A DNA stretch of 64,000 nt from assembly GCF_000247695.1 (NCBI RefSeq), contig NW_004624783.1, forward strand, positions 6,237,134-6,301,133, given 5' to 3'. This DNA is from Heterocephalus glaber. Lineage: Eukaryota; Chordata; Mammalia; Rodentia; Bathyergidae. This document shows, piece after piece, positions 1-10,627 of this stretch; within the stretch, counting starts at the first letter, position 1, and every line of letters starts with the position of its first letter. Both the position numbers and the translations under genes were made by a program. The notes under the pieces were generated by a model. It ran no database searches. It had not been told where the DNA came from and saw only the letters and a list, made by a program, of their open reading frames with translations.

Positions 1-494
1 TTAACACCAGATTGTCAACCTCTGGCATCTATTTATATCACCCTGTCCTTGGCCAACTCGATTTTTTTTCCCCCACCTTATTATAACTCTTTATTCTTAG
101 AACAAAAATAAAGTCTGGCAAGCTCTGTTCTTCATTCTAAAAGTAAATTTAGTGTCAGACCAAGACATAAATAGTAATATTTTCATTATTTGGGTTTGAA
201 GTTTACAAGTTTCAGAGAAAATTGACAATTGGAAAATTGAAAACAATTTAGTAGTAAAAAAAAAAGATTCAGTAGTTCCAAGAAAACTGCCACCTTTCTC
301 AGTCAGCAGATCCAGGGCAGTTCTGGGCACCTCTGTATGACACTAGCCCTGCCCTAGAGTGAGTCTTGTTTATGAGGTTGCTGTGTCCAAGATCATCATT
401 TTTTTGCCTCTTACCATCTAGGTACATCCTTATGTATAAGTTTTCTTTTTGTGGTGGCTGAAACTTCAAGTTGTTTACCTTGGTTCCTTTTTAG
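1..494 (+). other. ZC3HC1: ZC3HC1 intron (3' part)
   Basis: A/T-rich sequence with a polypyrimidine stretch (TTCCTTTTTAG) leading to the exon at 495. I see no upstream ZC3HC1 exon and no clear SINE here. Confidence 0.8.
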
Positions 495-649
495 CGCTTG
501 ACGGAAGACAAGGTCAGCCTTCTGCTAAACCTGCTTGAAGAGGAACTTGATCACCAAACCGATGAGAGAAAAGCTACAAGCAAATTGGGCTCAGACATCC
601 AAGTCCACGTCACTGCCTGTATTCTCTCTGTGTGCGGCTGGGCATGTAG
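495..649 (+). CDS. ZC3HC1: ZC3HC1 exon (LTEDK...CGWAC)
   Basis: This exon follows a TTTTTAG acceptor and ends at a good donor (TGTAG|GTTAGT). Its translation contains LTEDKVSLLLNLLEEELD and SDIQVHVTACILSVCGWAC, the start of the NIPA/Rsm1-like second zinc-binding region. It ends two bases into a Ser codon that the next exon completes. The N-terminal exons are off the window. Confidence 0.95.
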
Positions 650-3600
650 GTTAGTCAGAGACTCTTACCTGGGTACATGAACTGTGACATTATACACCCC
701 ATATACATCAGTCACTAATAGTATTTGGAAATTACATGATGTTTCTTAAGAGAAAACAGAGATAAAGAGAAATTAGGGTCAGGAGTTGGGGAGGGCCGAT
801 TATCAGAATCAACTAACAAAACCAGAATTAGAACTTTGGAATCCTTGGTGTTCACACTTTGTTTCTTACATTGTTACTTCCTTCCTGGGAGTTTAAATTC
901 CTATAAAGAAGAAAGTTCCTTTCTATAATTAGATGCAAGAAAAGTCAGTTTAATTGATAAAAACTACCAAAGCAAATACCATCTGGGGCCGCCAGCCTGT
1001 GTTGGTGTTTCCATTCCTTCTGCTCAGTTCACCAGAGACCTACCCTGAGATAGAAGACAGTGAGAACCAATCTCAATTTACATTAAGTATGCTGTCTCTG
1101 GTAGGTTAGGGCAAGAGTTTTAAGAGGCACAGAAGTTTATAAAACATTTCAAAGTAGCCTTGCCATGGAGAGCACACTAATGCCCTGATCTCTGTATGGG
1201 AAATACGTGAGCGGGGCTGGGGCTTAGATCAGAGGACAGGGGTGTGGGAGAACATGGTTCCCGGTCCATTGGGCACCACAGAGATGTTCTAGATGAGATG
1301 AAGCATACTCACCAATCATCCTTAGTCCTGTGACAGTGTTATTTGGAAACACCCACTTTGTTTTCCATTCCTTCCTAGTTCATCTCTGGAACCCATGCAG
1401 CTCTCCCTGATAACCTGCTCACAGTGTATGAGGAAGGTGGGGCTCTGGGGCTTCCAGCAGATTGAGTCATCCATGACCGACCTGGATATGTCCTTTGCCC
1501 AGACCAGCTCCCCCATCGCAGGGCCTGAGGGTCGGCAAGAGCGCTTCCCTCCAGTACCCGAATCTCCTCGGAGGATAATGACCCGGAGCCAGGATACCAC
1601 ATTTTCTCCATCCTCAGAGCAGGTTTCGACTTAGCATTTTGGGGACAGATATTTTAACAGCATTCTTGCCAAAAAGTGTTGGTGGTGGAAAGTTGGAAAT
1701 TGGTGGGTAGCCTTTACTTTTAGCGGGGGCTTTTCTGGGGATTGAACCCAGGACCTTCACACTAAACCATATTCCCAGCCCTTTTATTTTATTTTCAGAC
1801 AGGGTTTCTTAAGTCACTAAGTTGCCTGGCTGGGCTCAAATTTGCAATTCTTCTGCCTCAGTCTCCCCAGAGTGTTGGAATGTGTGTGTGTGTGTGTGTG
1901 ACTGTGTGTGTGTGACTGTGTGTGTTTGTGACTGTGTGTGTGTGTGTGTGTCAATGCCAGGCTAGATAGGCTTTACTTCTGACCACATAGATCAGACTAT
2001 CTGTTGTATTTCTATTCACCGATGGAGACACTAAATTCATTACAGAGATTCAGTAAAGAAATATAGTACTCTTAAAGATTTTAGTTATGCAGGCAGTTCA
2101 GAAACTACTTAGAAATACTTCCTTGGCCTAACCATTAATATCATTCATATATTCTCATTGTCTCCCCTTCAGGCTGAAAAGAGCCCAGGTCCCACTGTCT
2201 CCCGAACACGGAGCTGGGACTCTTCCAGTCCTGTGGACCGGCCGGAGCCAGAGACAGCCAGCCCCACCGCCAGAACCCGCCCCGTGACCCGGAGCATGGG
2301 CACAGGGGACACCACTGGTCTGGAAGTGCCCTCCAGCCCTCTCCGGAGAGCCAAGCGTGCTCGCCTCTGCTCCTCAGGCAGCTCAGTGAGTCCACCTGCT
2401 CCTCCAGCCCTGTAGCATGGGAAAGCAGGCACTTGCCCTCCTGGTCCTGTGGCCAGAAGAAGACTGTGAATAAGTTTCAGGATGGGCCACATGAGTGACC
2501 AAAGGGAAAAAACTGAAGGGTTGTCATTTGTTTCTTTGGGGTGGATTTTCAAGGGGTAGTGAATATTTCAGGCTAATAGGACAGAAAGGAGGTAGGGGAA
2601 CAAACCTGATAAGTTAGTTTGTTTACACAAAAAGACTGAAAGAATAAAGAAAAATAAGAGTTAAAAGAGAATGTAAAAGGCGTGGAGATTTAGCTCAGTG
2701 GTTCCGCCACCTGCCTTGCAAGTGCAAGGACCCAACTTCAGTCCCCGGTACCAAAAAAAAAAGAATGTAAAAACTAGAACTGTGGACAATCGTGAGATTC
2801 TAGCCATGATGACTAATTGTAGTGCATCCCTGAATGGATGTAGCATCTGCCGTTCATTGACACAGTCTCTTCCTCCTCCCTCAGGACACATCTTCAAGAA
2901 GCTTCTTTGATCCCACCTCTCAGCACAGAGACTGGTGCCCTTGGGTGAACAGCACATTTGGCAGAGAAGCCAAGGAAAACGGGGGAACAGAGCAGGATAC
3001 CAGCACCCCAGCAGAACCAGGCTGGAAGGCAGTGCTGACCGTGCTGCTGGCGCATAAGCAGTCCAGCCAGCCAGCTGAAGCAGACCCTGTGGTGAGATGA
3101 GCCGTCTCCTGCATGTGTGCAGCACCTGCTGTTTATGGGACGAGTGGCAGAAGCTGGTGCTCTAGTTAGTACCCTGCCTGCCTTCAGCTTTCCTAAGTCG
3201 AGTTGAACATGCTCTGGTTTCATCCTAGAGAAAGGCATGGAAGTGGTTCAGTGTCTGCAGCTTAGCGTATGAGGTTCCATCAAATTCTGTTAGATTCTTT
3301 GCTCTCCCAGCTGAAATGACTTGAAAGAAGTAGGAGAGGAGTACAGACACGGAAATAGAAATAGGTGAATGGGCAGCTGCTCCAGCCTCCTGTTGCAGAT
3401 CAGCTGCTTACTCTGTCAGTGGCTGTCACTGCCTTTGGAGCCTGGCCAGTGAGCTTGGCTGTTGGGAGCTCTGTGCTCTGACACCGCCCCGATGATTTCA
3501 CTCCCCCAGTCGAGCACATTACTTTACCCACTCCACAGCCCAGGCATGTGTGCTAGACCGTCATTACCATCGCAGTCCTGACTACTGTGGTTACAGGGGC

Positions 3601-6224
3601 CGTAAGTGCAAAGCCATCCTGACAACTGAGAAAACAAGTCAGGTGTTTGTTCTGTGTTGGGAATGAAAGTGATAGGTGGATATGAAGAAATCATGAAAAC
3701 TCAGTTCTCTTTCCTCTGTGAACTCACTTCCAGACTTGCCTTGTAGCCTGGTATAAATATTACAGTTTCTGACCTCTACGGCCTCCAAAGACAAATGAAA
3801 TAACACTAGCCAGCATTCCTAGATTCATGGTTTTTTGTAGGGTCACAGGGTTCCACTGGAAGCAAATGTAGCAATGCTAAAAGCCCAATGATGTACATTA
3901 GTACCCTCAGTAAATACATACATGAAGGCTTTCCAGGTTTTTGCAGGAAAAACCTTTTTTTTTTCAATTTAAAAGCTTTTAGAGGGCTGGGGATTTAGCT
4001 CAGTGGTTCCGGCGCCTGCCTTGCAAGTGCAAGGTCCCAAGTTCAATCCCCGGTACCAGAAAAAACCCAAAAAACAAAACAAAAAAGCTTTTGGAGATAC
4101 AAAGTTATTTGAAGACAAATATTTGAAAAATATTTGACCCATTGTTCAACTTAGAAATATTACATTTGTCTTTACACATAAAATTCTCTCTCCCTAGAGC
4201 AAATGTTTTGTTACTGTCATACTAAAAAGAGACAGCACGGGATTTGTTGTTGTTGTCTTTTGGTTTGTTTGGTTTTTTTAAGTGGAAAATGTTGCCCATG
4301 GATTTCAGGGCTTTTAAGATCCTTTTTGGTACGCTGCCCCCTTGCTGCTATAAATGGGTAATGCAGTACAAGGCTTAATAAGACTGTGGCAAGGATCTTG
4401 ATGTTGGAAAAAAAGTTTATACTTTTTTGTTTGCTTTGTTTTGTTTTGTTTTCTTGAGACAAAGCCTCATTATGTAGCCCAGGCAGGCTTCAAACTCACA
4501 ATCTTCTTGCCTCATCCTTCTGAGTGTGGCCATTACAGACCTGTACCACCATTTCTGTTTGTTTGTTTTTAATTTAGTTTCTTTCAGCTTTGTTTGATCA
4601 CTAAATTAACTAAATTCCCCCTCAGTTACCTGAGTTAGAGCTCAAAGTTTTCCTCCCTAAGATTTTATTTGTTTGTTTGTTTGTTTGTTTTTGGTGGGGG
4701 GATCGAATTTGGGACCTTGCACTTGCAAGGCAGACCATGGAACTACTGAGCTAAATCCCCGGCCCTATTTTATTTTATTGATAATGTTCAGCTATGAAAA
4801 AGGATAAATATCAGGCATGATGGCACACGCCTATAATCCTAGCACTTGGGAGGCTGAGGCAGGAGGATCATTGCCAGTTCAAGGCCAGCTTGGGATACCT
4901 AATGAGTTCAAGCCCAGCCTGAATTTATATACTATGACCCTGTTTCAAACCCTCCCCTTCCACTCAAAAAAGATAAGAAAAAGGGGCCGGGGATTTAGCT
5001 CAGTGGTTTTGCCGCCTGCTGCACAAGTGCAAGGACCCAAGTTCAATCCCTGGTACCAAAAAAAAAAAGATAAGAAAATAGGCCCCCGGGGATTTAGCTC
5101 AGTGGCACCTCGCCTGCCTTGCAAGTACAAGGTCCTGAGTTCAATCCCCGGTACCCCAAAAAAATAATAACAATAAAAAATAAAACAGTGGAAATGCCAT
5201 CACATATTAGACTAGAGGTGACTTTGTGGATTTTTTTTTTCAATACTGACAATTGATGCAGGACCTTGCTTTGAGCTACATCCCTAGAACTTTTTATTTT
5301 TTACTTTGAAACATGTTCTCCCTGAGTTGCTAGGTTACTCAGGCTGGGCTCCAACTTTGGATCCTCCTGTCTCGGCCTCCCAGAGTGCTGGGATTACAGC
5401 ATGAATTATGGATTATGAATGGTTTTGTTAAAATTCTTTATACCCTCATTGAGACCCTTGTCGTATGGAATGTCTATTCTTTATTGGCCCAAAGGCAGAG
5501 AAAACTGAATGTTCCCATTTACTGAGAACTTTTATCTTTTAATGAATTGTTTTTTCTCCCTGTATCATCATTTCTCATAATCTTAAAGCACATGATAGGT
5601 ATGATCAAGTGGCAATGAAAATCTTCCTATTTTTAGCTCTGCTGACTAAAACATGAAACTTAGAAAGCCAAGGTCATAGCTTAAACTCTCAGGGGACCAT
5701 TCAGTTTTGTTGTTTTTCCTCACCTTGGATTTTACTGGTACCCCAGCTAGGTACCATGTGTGAACCCTTAGCCGCAGAAATAATGAACTAGGGCCAGATA
5801 AGCAGCATGTGTGAAACATCGCAAAATATATGCTGGTCAAAATAATGGTGGACAGAAGCTCCATGTCATGTACAAGTGAGGACAGGCACGGCACCAGGAG
5901 GGAGGATATGAGCCACGATTTGGAGGCTTGGGGTGTGTTAGTAGCAGCCTAACAGTAGGACAGAGCTTTCTTGACTTTGTTAGACAGTAGCTATACATTA
6001 TGAATAGCATAATACGAGTTTTTGCACAGTTCTAGGTCTATCTAGCTCATTTTGGGAGAAATTTAGACCAAGCCCTGAAACTGTTAGCTACACTTTGTCT
6101 CTATAAAAATTTAATCCTCGATTTAATTTTGTTTTGTTTTTTGCAATACCTATAGAGTCTGTCTGAGAAGTCAAGGAAAGTATTCCGAATATTCCGGCAG
6201 TGGGAATCTTTATGCTCATCCTGA
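495..6224 (+). CDS. ZC3HC1: ZC3HC1 (NIPA), C-terminal five coding exons (partial gene)
   Basis: The coding parts join as 495-649, 1379-1622, 2173-2385, 2885-3091 and 6156-6224, 888 nt with every junction in frame. They give 295 residues that follow the C-terminal ~60% of human ZC3HC1 closely as I remember it (about 500 residues in human). The 5' exons, with the start codon and the C3HC zinc finger, lie upstream of the window. ZC3HC1/NIPA was described as an F-box-like nuclear protein directing cyclin B1 turnover, and more recently as a nuclear-basket protein that binds TPR. Visible here are the second zinc-binding (BIR-like) region with C-x-x-C pairs (exons 1-2 here), a Ser/Pro- and Arg-rich disordered tail carrying the SWDSSSP phosphorylation region, and a basic nuclear localisation signal (PLRRAKRAR). 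The reading frame is intact, so this is the functional gene and not a retrocopy. Confidence 0.97.
650..1378 (+). other. ZC3HC1: ZC3HC1 intron, no recognisable repeat
   Basis: The intron between the first two coding exons of the window. No SINE body, LTR or long reading frame is evident. Confidence 0.75.
1379..1622 (+). CDS. ZC3HC1: ZC3HC1 exon (SSLEPMQLSLITCSQC...)
   Basis: The acceptor is CTTCCTAG|TTCATC and the donor CAG|GTTTCG, a weaker-than-consensus site. The translation includes LITCSQCMRKVGLWGFQQIE, whose C-x-x-C pair completes the zinc-binding region, then MTDLD and the start of the Ser/Pro-rich linker (VPESPRR). The exon ends in phase 0. Confidence 0.95.
1715..1880 (-). mobile_element. 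B1+ID composite SINE (reverse)
   Basis: The ID-derived half (GGGGATTGAACCCAGGACCTT) is followed by a B1-like half (CAGACAGGGTTTCTTAAGTCAC ... CTGCCTCAGTCTCC), the layout of rodent B1/ID fusion SINEs in antisense. It runs into a TG microsatellite. Confidence 0.8.
1879..1951. repeat. (TG)n microsatellite with TGAC interruptions
   Basis: Runs of TG broken by repeated GTGACTGTG units, in the ZC3HC1 intron. Confidence 0.9.
2173..2385 (+). CDS. ZC3HC1: ZC3HC1 exon (phosphosite cluster and NLS)
   Basis: 213 nt, phase 0 at both ends, acceptor CCTTCAG|GCT and donor TCA|GTGAGT. It encodes RTRSWDSSSPVDRPEPE, matching the human region with regulatory Ser354/Ser359 and Arg363, then VPSSPLRRAKRAR, matching the Ser395 region and the nuclear localisation signal. 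The Arg363-equivalent codon is CGG at 2239-2241. Confidence 0.96.
2679..2761 (+). mobile_element. ID-like SINE
   Basis: GGAGATTTAGCTCAGTGG start, GGTACC end and A tail, flanked by the target duplication AGAATGTAAAA at 2668-2678 and 2762-2772. It lies about 120 bases before the DTSSRSFF exon. Confidence 0.92.
2885..3091 (+). CDS. ZC3HC1: ZC3HC1 exon (DTSSRSFFDP...)
   Basis: 207 nt, phase 0 at both ends, acceptor CCCTCAG|GACACA and donor GTG|GTGAGA. It encodes SSRSFFDPTSQHRDWCPWVN, a highly conserved ZC3HC1 motif, and GWKAVLTVLLAHKQSSQPAE. Conservation with human is strong except for a few substitutions in the acidic linker. Confidence 0.96.
3984..4081 (+). mobile_element. ID-like SINE
   Basis: Full-length body GGGCTGGGGATTTAGCTC to GGTACC with an imperfect A tail. 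The flanks share AAAAGCTTTT (3971-3980 and about 4083-4092). Confidence 0.9.
4671..4766 (-). mobile_element. ID-like SINE
   Basis: Antisense copy with a (TTTG)n tail. It ends CTGAGCTAAATCCCCGGCCC and has an ATTTTATTT duplication on both sides. Confidence 0.88.
4983..5068 (+). mobile_element. ID-like SINE
   Basis: Complete body with GCTGCACAAGTGC in the central region, an A tail and the target duplication AGATAAGAAAA. Confidence 0.9.
5081..5163 (+). mobile_element. ID-like SINE
   Basis: A second copy in the same orientation, 12 bases after the previous one. It is of the GTGGCACC subtype in the D-arm region, unlike its neighbour, so it is a separate insertion and not a duplication. Confidence 0.88.
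6156..6224 (+). CDS. ZC3HC1: ZC3HC1 terminal coding exon
   Basis: After the acceptor CTATAG|AGTCTG it encodes SLSEKSRKVFRIFRQWESL and CSS, then TGA at 6222-6224. The human protein ends one residue later (CSCS) as I recall it, so the last residues differ slightly. It is separated from the previous exon by a 3.06 kb intron full of SINEs. Confidence 0.96.
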   Translation, partial: SLSEKSRKVFRIFRQWESLCSS

Positions 6225-6560
6225 AGATGTTCCAGCCCCTTTCTGGAGAGAATTGGAATGAGAAACTTTTTGAAAAATGAATATGGGCTTCGTCACAAGG
6301 AGCCCCGGGGATTGCAGAGGCAGGGAGTGTCAGTCATCCTCAAGTTGAGAGGAAACCTGATTCCATGGCAGGAGTGCACAGAGGAAGATAGTGCAGGTGC
6401 TGTTCTGTTCCGGACTTATGACTGCAGAGTTAGGAAGCCAGATGAAGGAAGACGAAGGATCAGAGCACTTACTTCAGCTGGTTTGGATCAGGCAGTGTTC
6501 TGAGGACCCATATATCCTGGGAGTATGACTGTGTGTTAATAAAGTGTTTGCAGAGATTCT
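6225..6560 (+). other. ZC3HC1: ZC3HC1 3' UTR with polyadenylation signal
   Basis: The short 3' UTR ends near an AATAAA at 6538-6543, followed by a GT-rich stretch (GTGTTTGCAG). Cleavage is expected about 15-25 bases downstream, near 6560. The open frame at 6258-6503 lies inside this UTR and is not a gene. Confidence 0.85.
6538..6543 (+). promoter_or_regulatory. Poly(A) signal AATAAA of ZC3HC1
   Basis: Canonical hexamer about 315 bases after the stop codon. It is the first AATAAA on the sense strand after the stop. Confidence 0.85.
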
Positions 6561-7232
6561 TCCTGCTGGGGAATTCCTTCCGCCTTGTCTGGTGGGCTGG
6601 AGATTTCAGTGTAACAGTGAAGAGTCAAACTTTGAGTTCTCAGAACAACTGCAAAAGCTAAAATGTGTTTGTTAATTCCAGCCAAAGAGGTATATGTAGT
6701 CTTCCTTAAACCAAGGGGTTCAGTTATGTCACCAGGAGGTCTCCTGGGGGGATGCAGTGTGCGTGAACTGATCGTTTTCTCCTTGCTTCAAGGACAGTGG
6801 AGCGAGTAGAACGGGAGGAGGAAGGTGCCCAGAAGAGGCCCCTCCATGTGCTTCTCGTGCCTGCCTCTGATGATGGCTCAGGGCTCTGTCCCTGCTTGTG
6901 TGGCTGTCAGTCTGGTAGAGAAGACCAACCCTGAAACCCACCCATCTGAACACTGCCCACTGGTGGAGCACCATGACCCACTGAAGGCTGGAAAGGGAAA
7001 GGGACTTGACTGATTTGCTTTAGAACTCACTTTTTTGAAAATTTTTTGTTTTGATTTGTTCCTTGAGACAGGGTCTTGCTGTATAGTCCAGCCTGGCCTT
7101 GAACTCACTATGTATCCCAGGCTGGCCTCAAACTCATGGCAGTCCTCCTACCTCAGCCTCCCAAATGCTGGGATTACAGGTGTGTGCCACCATGCCTAGC
7201 CAGTCCTGAGTTTTAAAAGGATAAGCAGTGTT

Positions 7233-7313
7233 GCTGGGGATATAGCTCAGTGGTTTCGCTGCCTGCTGCGCAAGCACAAGGACCCAAGTTCAATCCCCGG
7301 TACCAAAAAAAAA
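7233..7313 (+). mobile_element. ID-like SINE
   Basis: Complete body and A tail, bounded by a long exact duplication AGGATAAGCAGTGTTG on both sides, which indicates a fairly young insertion. Confidence 0.93.
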
Positions 7314-7570
7314 AAGGATAAGCAGTGTTGATATCTCTAGGTGAAGCTTCTACCAATGGACAAGGCCAGGCAGAGGCTGCTTCTGGGTTCCTTTTCTGAG
7401 GCCTTTGACAGTGGTAAATGGCTTGGCGACTTTGGTCTTTTGGTCATTATTGATCTCCATGGTCCTCCTTGGAGGGAAGCTACTGGGCAGCTCTCTAGTG
7501 TTTAGAAATGAGACCTCTGGCCCAGCTTGGCCCGTGTGCTGACTGGTGACTAAGTGAATCAGAAGTCTAC

Positions 7571-7655
7571 TTTTTTTTTTTGGTACCAGTGATCAAGCTC
7601 AGGTCCTTGCGCTTGCGCAGCAGGTGGCGAAACCACTGAGCTAAATCCCCGGCCC
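7571..7655 (-). mobile_element. ID-like SINE
   Basis: Antisense copy, T tail then GGTACCAGTGATCAAGC. The flanks both read AGAAGTCTACTTTT (7561 onward and 7656 onward). Confidence 0.93.
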
Positions 7656-7931
7656 AGAAGTCTACTTTTGAGAAGATCTTCACCTCAACATCAGTTTCAT
7701 AAGAAGTAATACAGTATCATTAATACAAGATACTCATATAAGCTATAAGCTGTAGATTCAGGTTCTAATCATTTGGGTGTTTTTCAAGTCTTTCCATTAT
7801 AATTTTTAATTTGCACTCCCTCTAAAAAGTATTTATATTTCTTTAAAATAGATAAAACTTCACATTTTATTATTTCTTTTTCATAAAGGGAAGCAGATTG
7901 AGATAGACTTAGTGTATTTCAAAAGACATTA

Positions 7932-8016
7932 GGGCTGGGGATTTAGCTCAGTGGTTACGCCGCCTGCCTCACAAGCACAAGGACCCGAGTTTGATCCCCG
8001 GTACCAAAAAAAAAAG
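7932..8016 (+). mobile_element. ID-like SINE
   Basis: Complete body. CAAAAGACATTA occurs before it and again about 15 bases beyond the A tail, so extra sequence was carried along or gained after the tail. Confidence 0.88.
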
Positions 8017-8819
8017 AATTTGCTAGGATGCAAAAGACATTAAGCCTCTTGTTTGTGTGAAGACTAGGTAAGCCCTCAGAGATCAATAGCTGCCGGGCAT
8101 TGTGGCTCACCTCTGTGATCCCAGCACTCTGGAGGCTGAGATAGGAGAATCGCTGTGAGTTCGAGGCCAGCCTGGACTACATAGTTCAGGGCCAGCCTGA
8201 ACTATGGAGGGAGACCCTGCCTCAAAATACCAAAAAACAAAAAGATCACTGGCTCCCTAGTTTCTACCTGCAAGAAGCATATAGTCCAGGCCAGAAGACA
8301 CACACATAGTGTGGGTGTATGTACACAAACCAGCTGAATGTGGTGGTGCATGCCTATAACCCCAGTACTCAGGAGGTTGAGGCAGGAGTCTCAGTGAATT
8401 CAAGGCTGGCCTGAACTATGTGGCAAAACCCTGTCTCCAAAAAAAAGAAATTTAAACTACCAGATGCCCTAAAAGTATTAATAGAGGAAGAGCCGGACAT
8501 GGCGGCTCACACCTATAATCCCAGCACTTGAGAGGCTGAGGCAGGAGGATGGCCATGAGTTGGAGAACAGCCTGGGCTACATGGTGAGTTCAAGGACCGC
8601 CTGAACTACATAGCAAGAGACCCTGTCTCCAAAGAAAAAGGGGAAGAAGTTAATGTACATGTATGGACTAGGAGAGAATTTCAAGGAAAGTGTAGATTTG
8701 AGCTGCATCTGAGAGGGAGGAGGGTCCTTGAGAACAAGGACCTTGTCTGTCTTGGCTTTATTCCCAGCATGTACAACAGTACCTGCTCCATGGTGGATAC
8801 GCAATAAAAAGACATTTGA

Positions 8820-8899
8820 GGGCTGGGGATTTAGCTCAGTGGTTCTGGATCCTGCCTTGCAAGTGCAAGGTCCCAAGTTTGATTCCCGGTACCAAAAAG
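8820..8899 (+). mobile_element. ID-like SINE
   Basis: Complete body with a short A tail, flanked by AGACATTTGAG on both sides. It sits in a LINE-2-like relic. Confidence 0.91.
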
Positions 8900-9269
8900 G
8901 AAGACATTTGAGGCCCGAGGAACACTAGAGTAAATGAGTGGAATGTGAGATGTGTTCCAGAAACAACAGGTGCTCTGCCATGGCCAGAGCCTCGAACTGA
9001 AGAGAAGAGAGAGGCAATGAGAATGGAAGATTACAGTCTGCTGTGTCATGAGAGGGAGTTAGGACTTGGTCTTGAATTTCTGAACAGAGGAATGACTGAT
9101 GCTTAGGAAGCTCATATGGCCCCTCAATAGCCTGGTTTGGGGAGATGGCAGGTGTGAGTTGTGGCTGTGTGAGGCGATGGGACAGGAACTGATGGAAGTG
9201 TCGTCAGATGCCTTCAACACGATTGGTTTAGACACAAGGCAAAGGGGAACAATCAAAGGTGAGAAGGAG

Positions 9270-9352
9270 GGTGGGGATTTAGCTCAGTGGCACTGCACCT
9301 GCCTTGTAAGCCCAAGGTCCTGAGTTCGATTCCCAGTACCAAAAAAATAAAA
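9270..9352 (+). mobile_element. ID-like SINE
   Basis: GTGGCACTGCACC subtype with an A-rich tail. The flanks AGGTGAGAAGGA / AGATGAGAAGGA differ by one base. An antisense ID follows 24 bases later. Confidence 0.9.
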
Positions 9353-9375
9353 GATGAGAAGGAAAGACTTGTTTT

Positions 9376-9464
9376 TGGTTTTTTTGGGGGTCTACCGGGG
9401 ATCGAACTTGGGTCCTTGCACTTGCGCAGCAGGCAAAGAAACCACTGAGCTAAATCCTCGGCCC
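9376..9464 (-). mobile_element. ID-like SINE
   Basis: Antisense copy. Target duplication GAAAGACTTGTTTT at 9362-9375 and 9466-9479. Confidence 0.91.
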
Positions 9465-10173
9465 AGAAAGACTTGTTTTAACGTGAATTCAGCACAGGTG
9501 TCTGTCTGGAAATGGTGCTCTGAAGTTCCAGGGGAAGGATTCATACAGTTCAAGAAGTCAGGGCTCCTCAATCCAGATGCTCAGAAACTGTATGGCTGTG
9601 CAAGATTGTGTGCATGTGTGTTTGTGTGTGTGTGTGCACATGCGTGTGCATGTGTGTAATGCTGGGGATTAAACTAGGCAAGCACTTCTCAAGCCCATGG
9701 TCCTGAGTTCAATACTCAGTACCAAAAAAATAGGCAAGCAAGCACTGTGCCCCTGAGCTATACTTCAACCCCTTTAAAAATGTTTTATTTTGAGGAGGCT
9801 TTCATTAAGTTGCCTGGGCTGGCTTCCAACTTGGATCTTCCTGTCTCAGCCTCCTGAGAAGCTGAGATTACAGGTGTGCACCACCACGCCTGGCACAAGA
9901 GATCTTGCTGCCAGCCCATTAAACAGAGCCCGGCCTGCCTCTGTTGATTCCTGGTGTGTGCTGCCTGGCTGGTGGGAGTGTTTGGCCTAAGTAATCTCCG
10001 GGGGTTGAGCACGTGAGCTCCCTCACACCAGGACCTCGCTTCAGTCCTAGGCTCTTCCTCATTCATCTGTGCTTTGTTCCTCTAAAAGGTTTTGGTTTTG
10101 CCTTTCTAGGTATCCATTCTTCCTGATTTGGTCCTTTATTTGAATTTTTTGTCTTTTAGAGAAGACAGTTGCC

Positions 10174-10264
10174 AGGGCCGGGGATTTAGCTCAGTGGTTC
10201 CACTGCCTGTCTTGGAAGCACAAGGATTCTGAGTTCAATCACTGACGCAAAAAAAAAAAAAAAA
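10174..10264 (+). mobile_element. ID-like SINE, diverged 3' end
   Basis: The 5' half is intact (GGGCCGGGGATTTAGCTC). The 3' half is degraded (ACTGACGC in place of GGTACC) but is followed by an A tail and the duplicated flank AAGACAGTTGC. Confidence 0.88.
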
Positions 10265-10298
10265 GACAGTTGCTTAAAATTTCAACTTATGGTTTTAC

Positions 10299-10627
10299 TG
10301 CAGTGGTCTGAATATCGCTTGTGTCCACCAAAAGTCACACTGGTCCCTACTGTGGTGGTGGTGGAGCTAAGAGAGGGACTAGGCATTTTCCTCATTCACC
10401 CAGGACTGGCTTGTTTACCACGAGAGTCGGTTTCTCTTTCTCTCTGCTCCTCTCAACATGTGACTGTCTCACAATGCTGCCACACCCATATGGCCTTCAC
10501 TGGAAGCCAATGTCATGCTGTACCATGCTCCTGAACCTCCAAATCTATGAGCTAAATAAGCCCCTTTTCTTTATGAAGTATCCAGTTTCAGGTATTCTGT
10601 TATAGCAATACAAAGCAGACTAAGACA
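10299..10627 (+). mobile_element. MaLR-type solo LTR
   Basis: TG...CA-bounded ~330-bp unit. The 3' part has the MaLR layout: GAGCTAAATAAGCCCC poly(A) region, CAGGTATTCTGTTATAGCAA and the terminal GACTAAGACA. Only LTR sequence is seen, with no internal region. Confidence 0.75.

Larger units (their letters stand above)
3092..6155 (+). other. ZC3HC1: ZC3HC1 last intron, SINE-rich
   Basis: Besides the ID elements listed separately, it holds B1-like copies at 4450-4560 (-) and 4808-4975 (+) and a B1+ID composite at 5230-5405 (-). 3100-3960 and 5410-6120 show no repeat I recognise. Confidence 0.75.
6561..10298. repeat. Intergenic block: B1-type SINEs and old relics
   Basis: 6561-7040 has no recognisable repeat or gene. 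B1-like SINEs lie at 7050-7205 (-), 8092-8245 (+), 8330-8450 (+), 8492-8640 (+) and 9765-9895 (-). A LINE-2-like 3' end (CTTGAGAACAAGGACCTTGT...) lies at about 8715-8805. 8912-9260 resembles an ancient mammalian repeat of uncertain family. 9600-9658 is a TG-rich low-complexity stretch, followed by a degenerate ID-like copy at about 9657-9735. Confidence 0.72.

Noticed and set aside
2679..2761. ID bodies as true tRNA genes
   Set aside because: They keep an A-box-like and a B-box-like segment from tRNA but end in GGTACC plus an A tail with target duplications, so they are SINE insertions and not tRNA genes. The same holds for all other copies.
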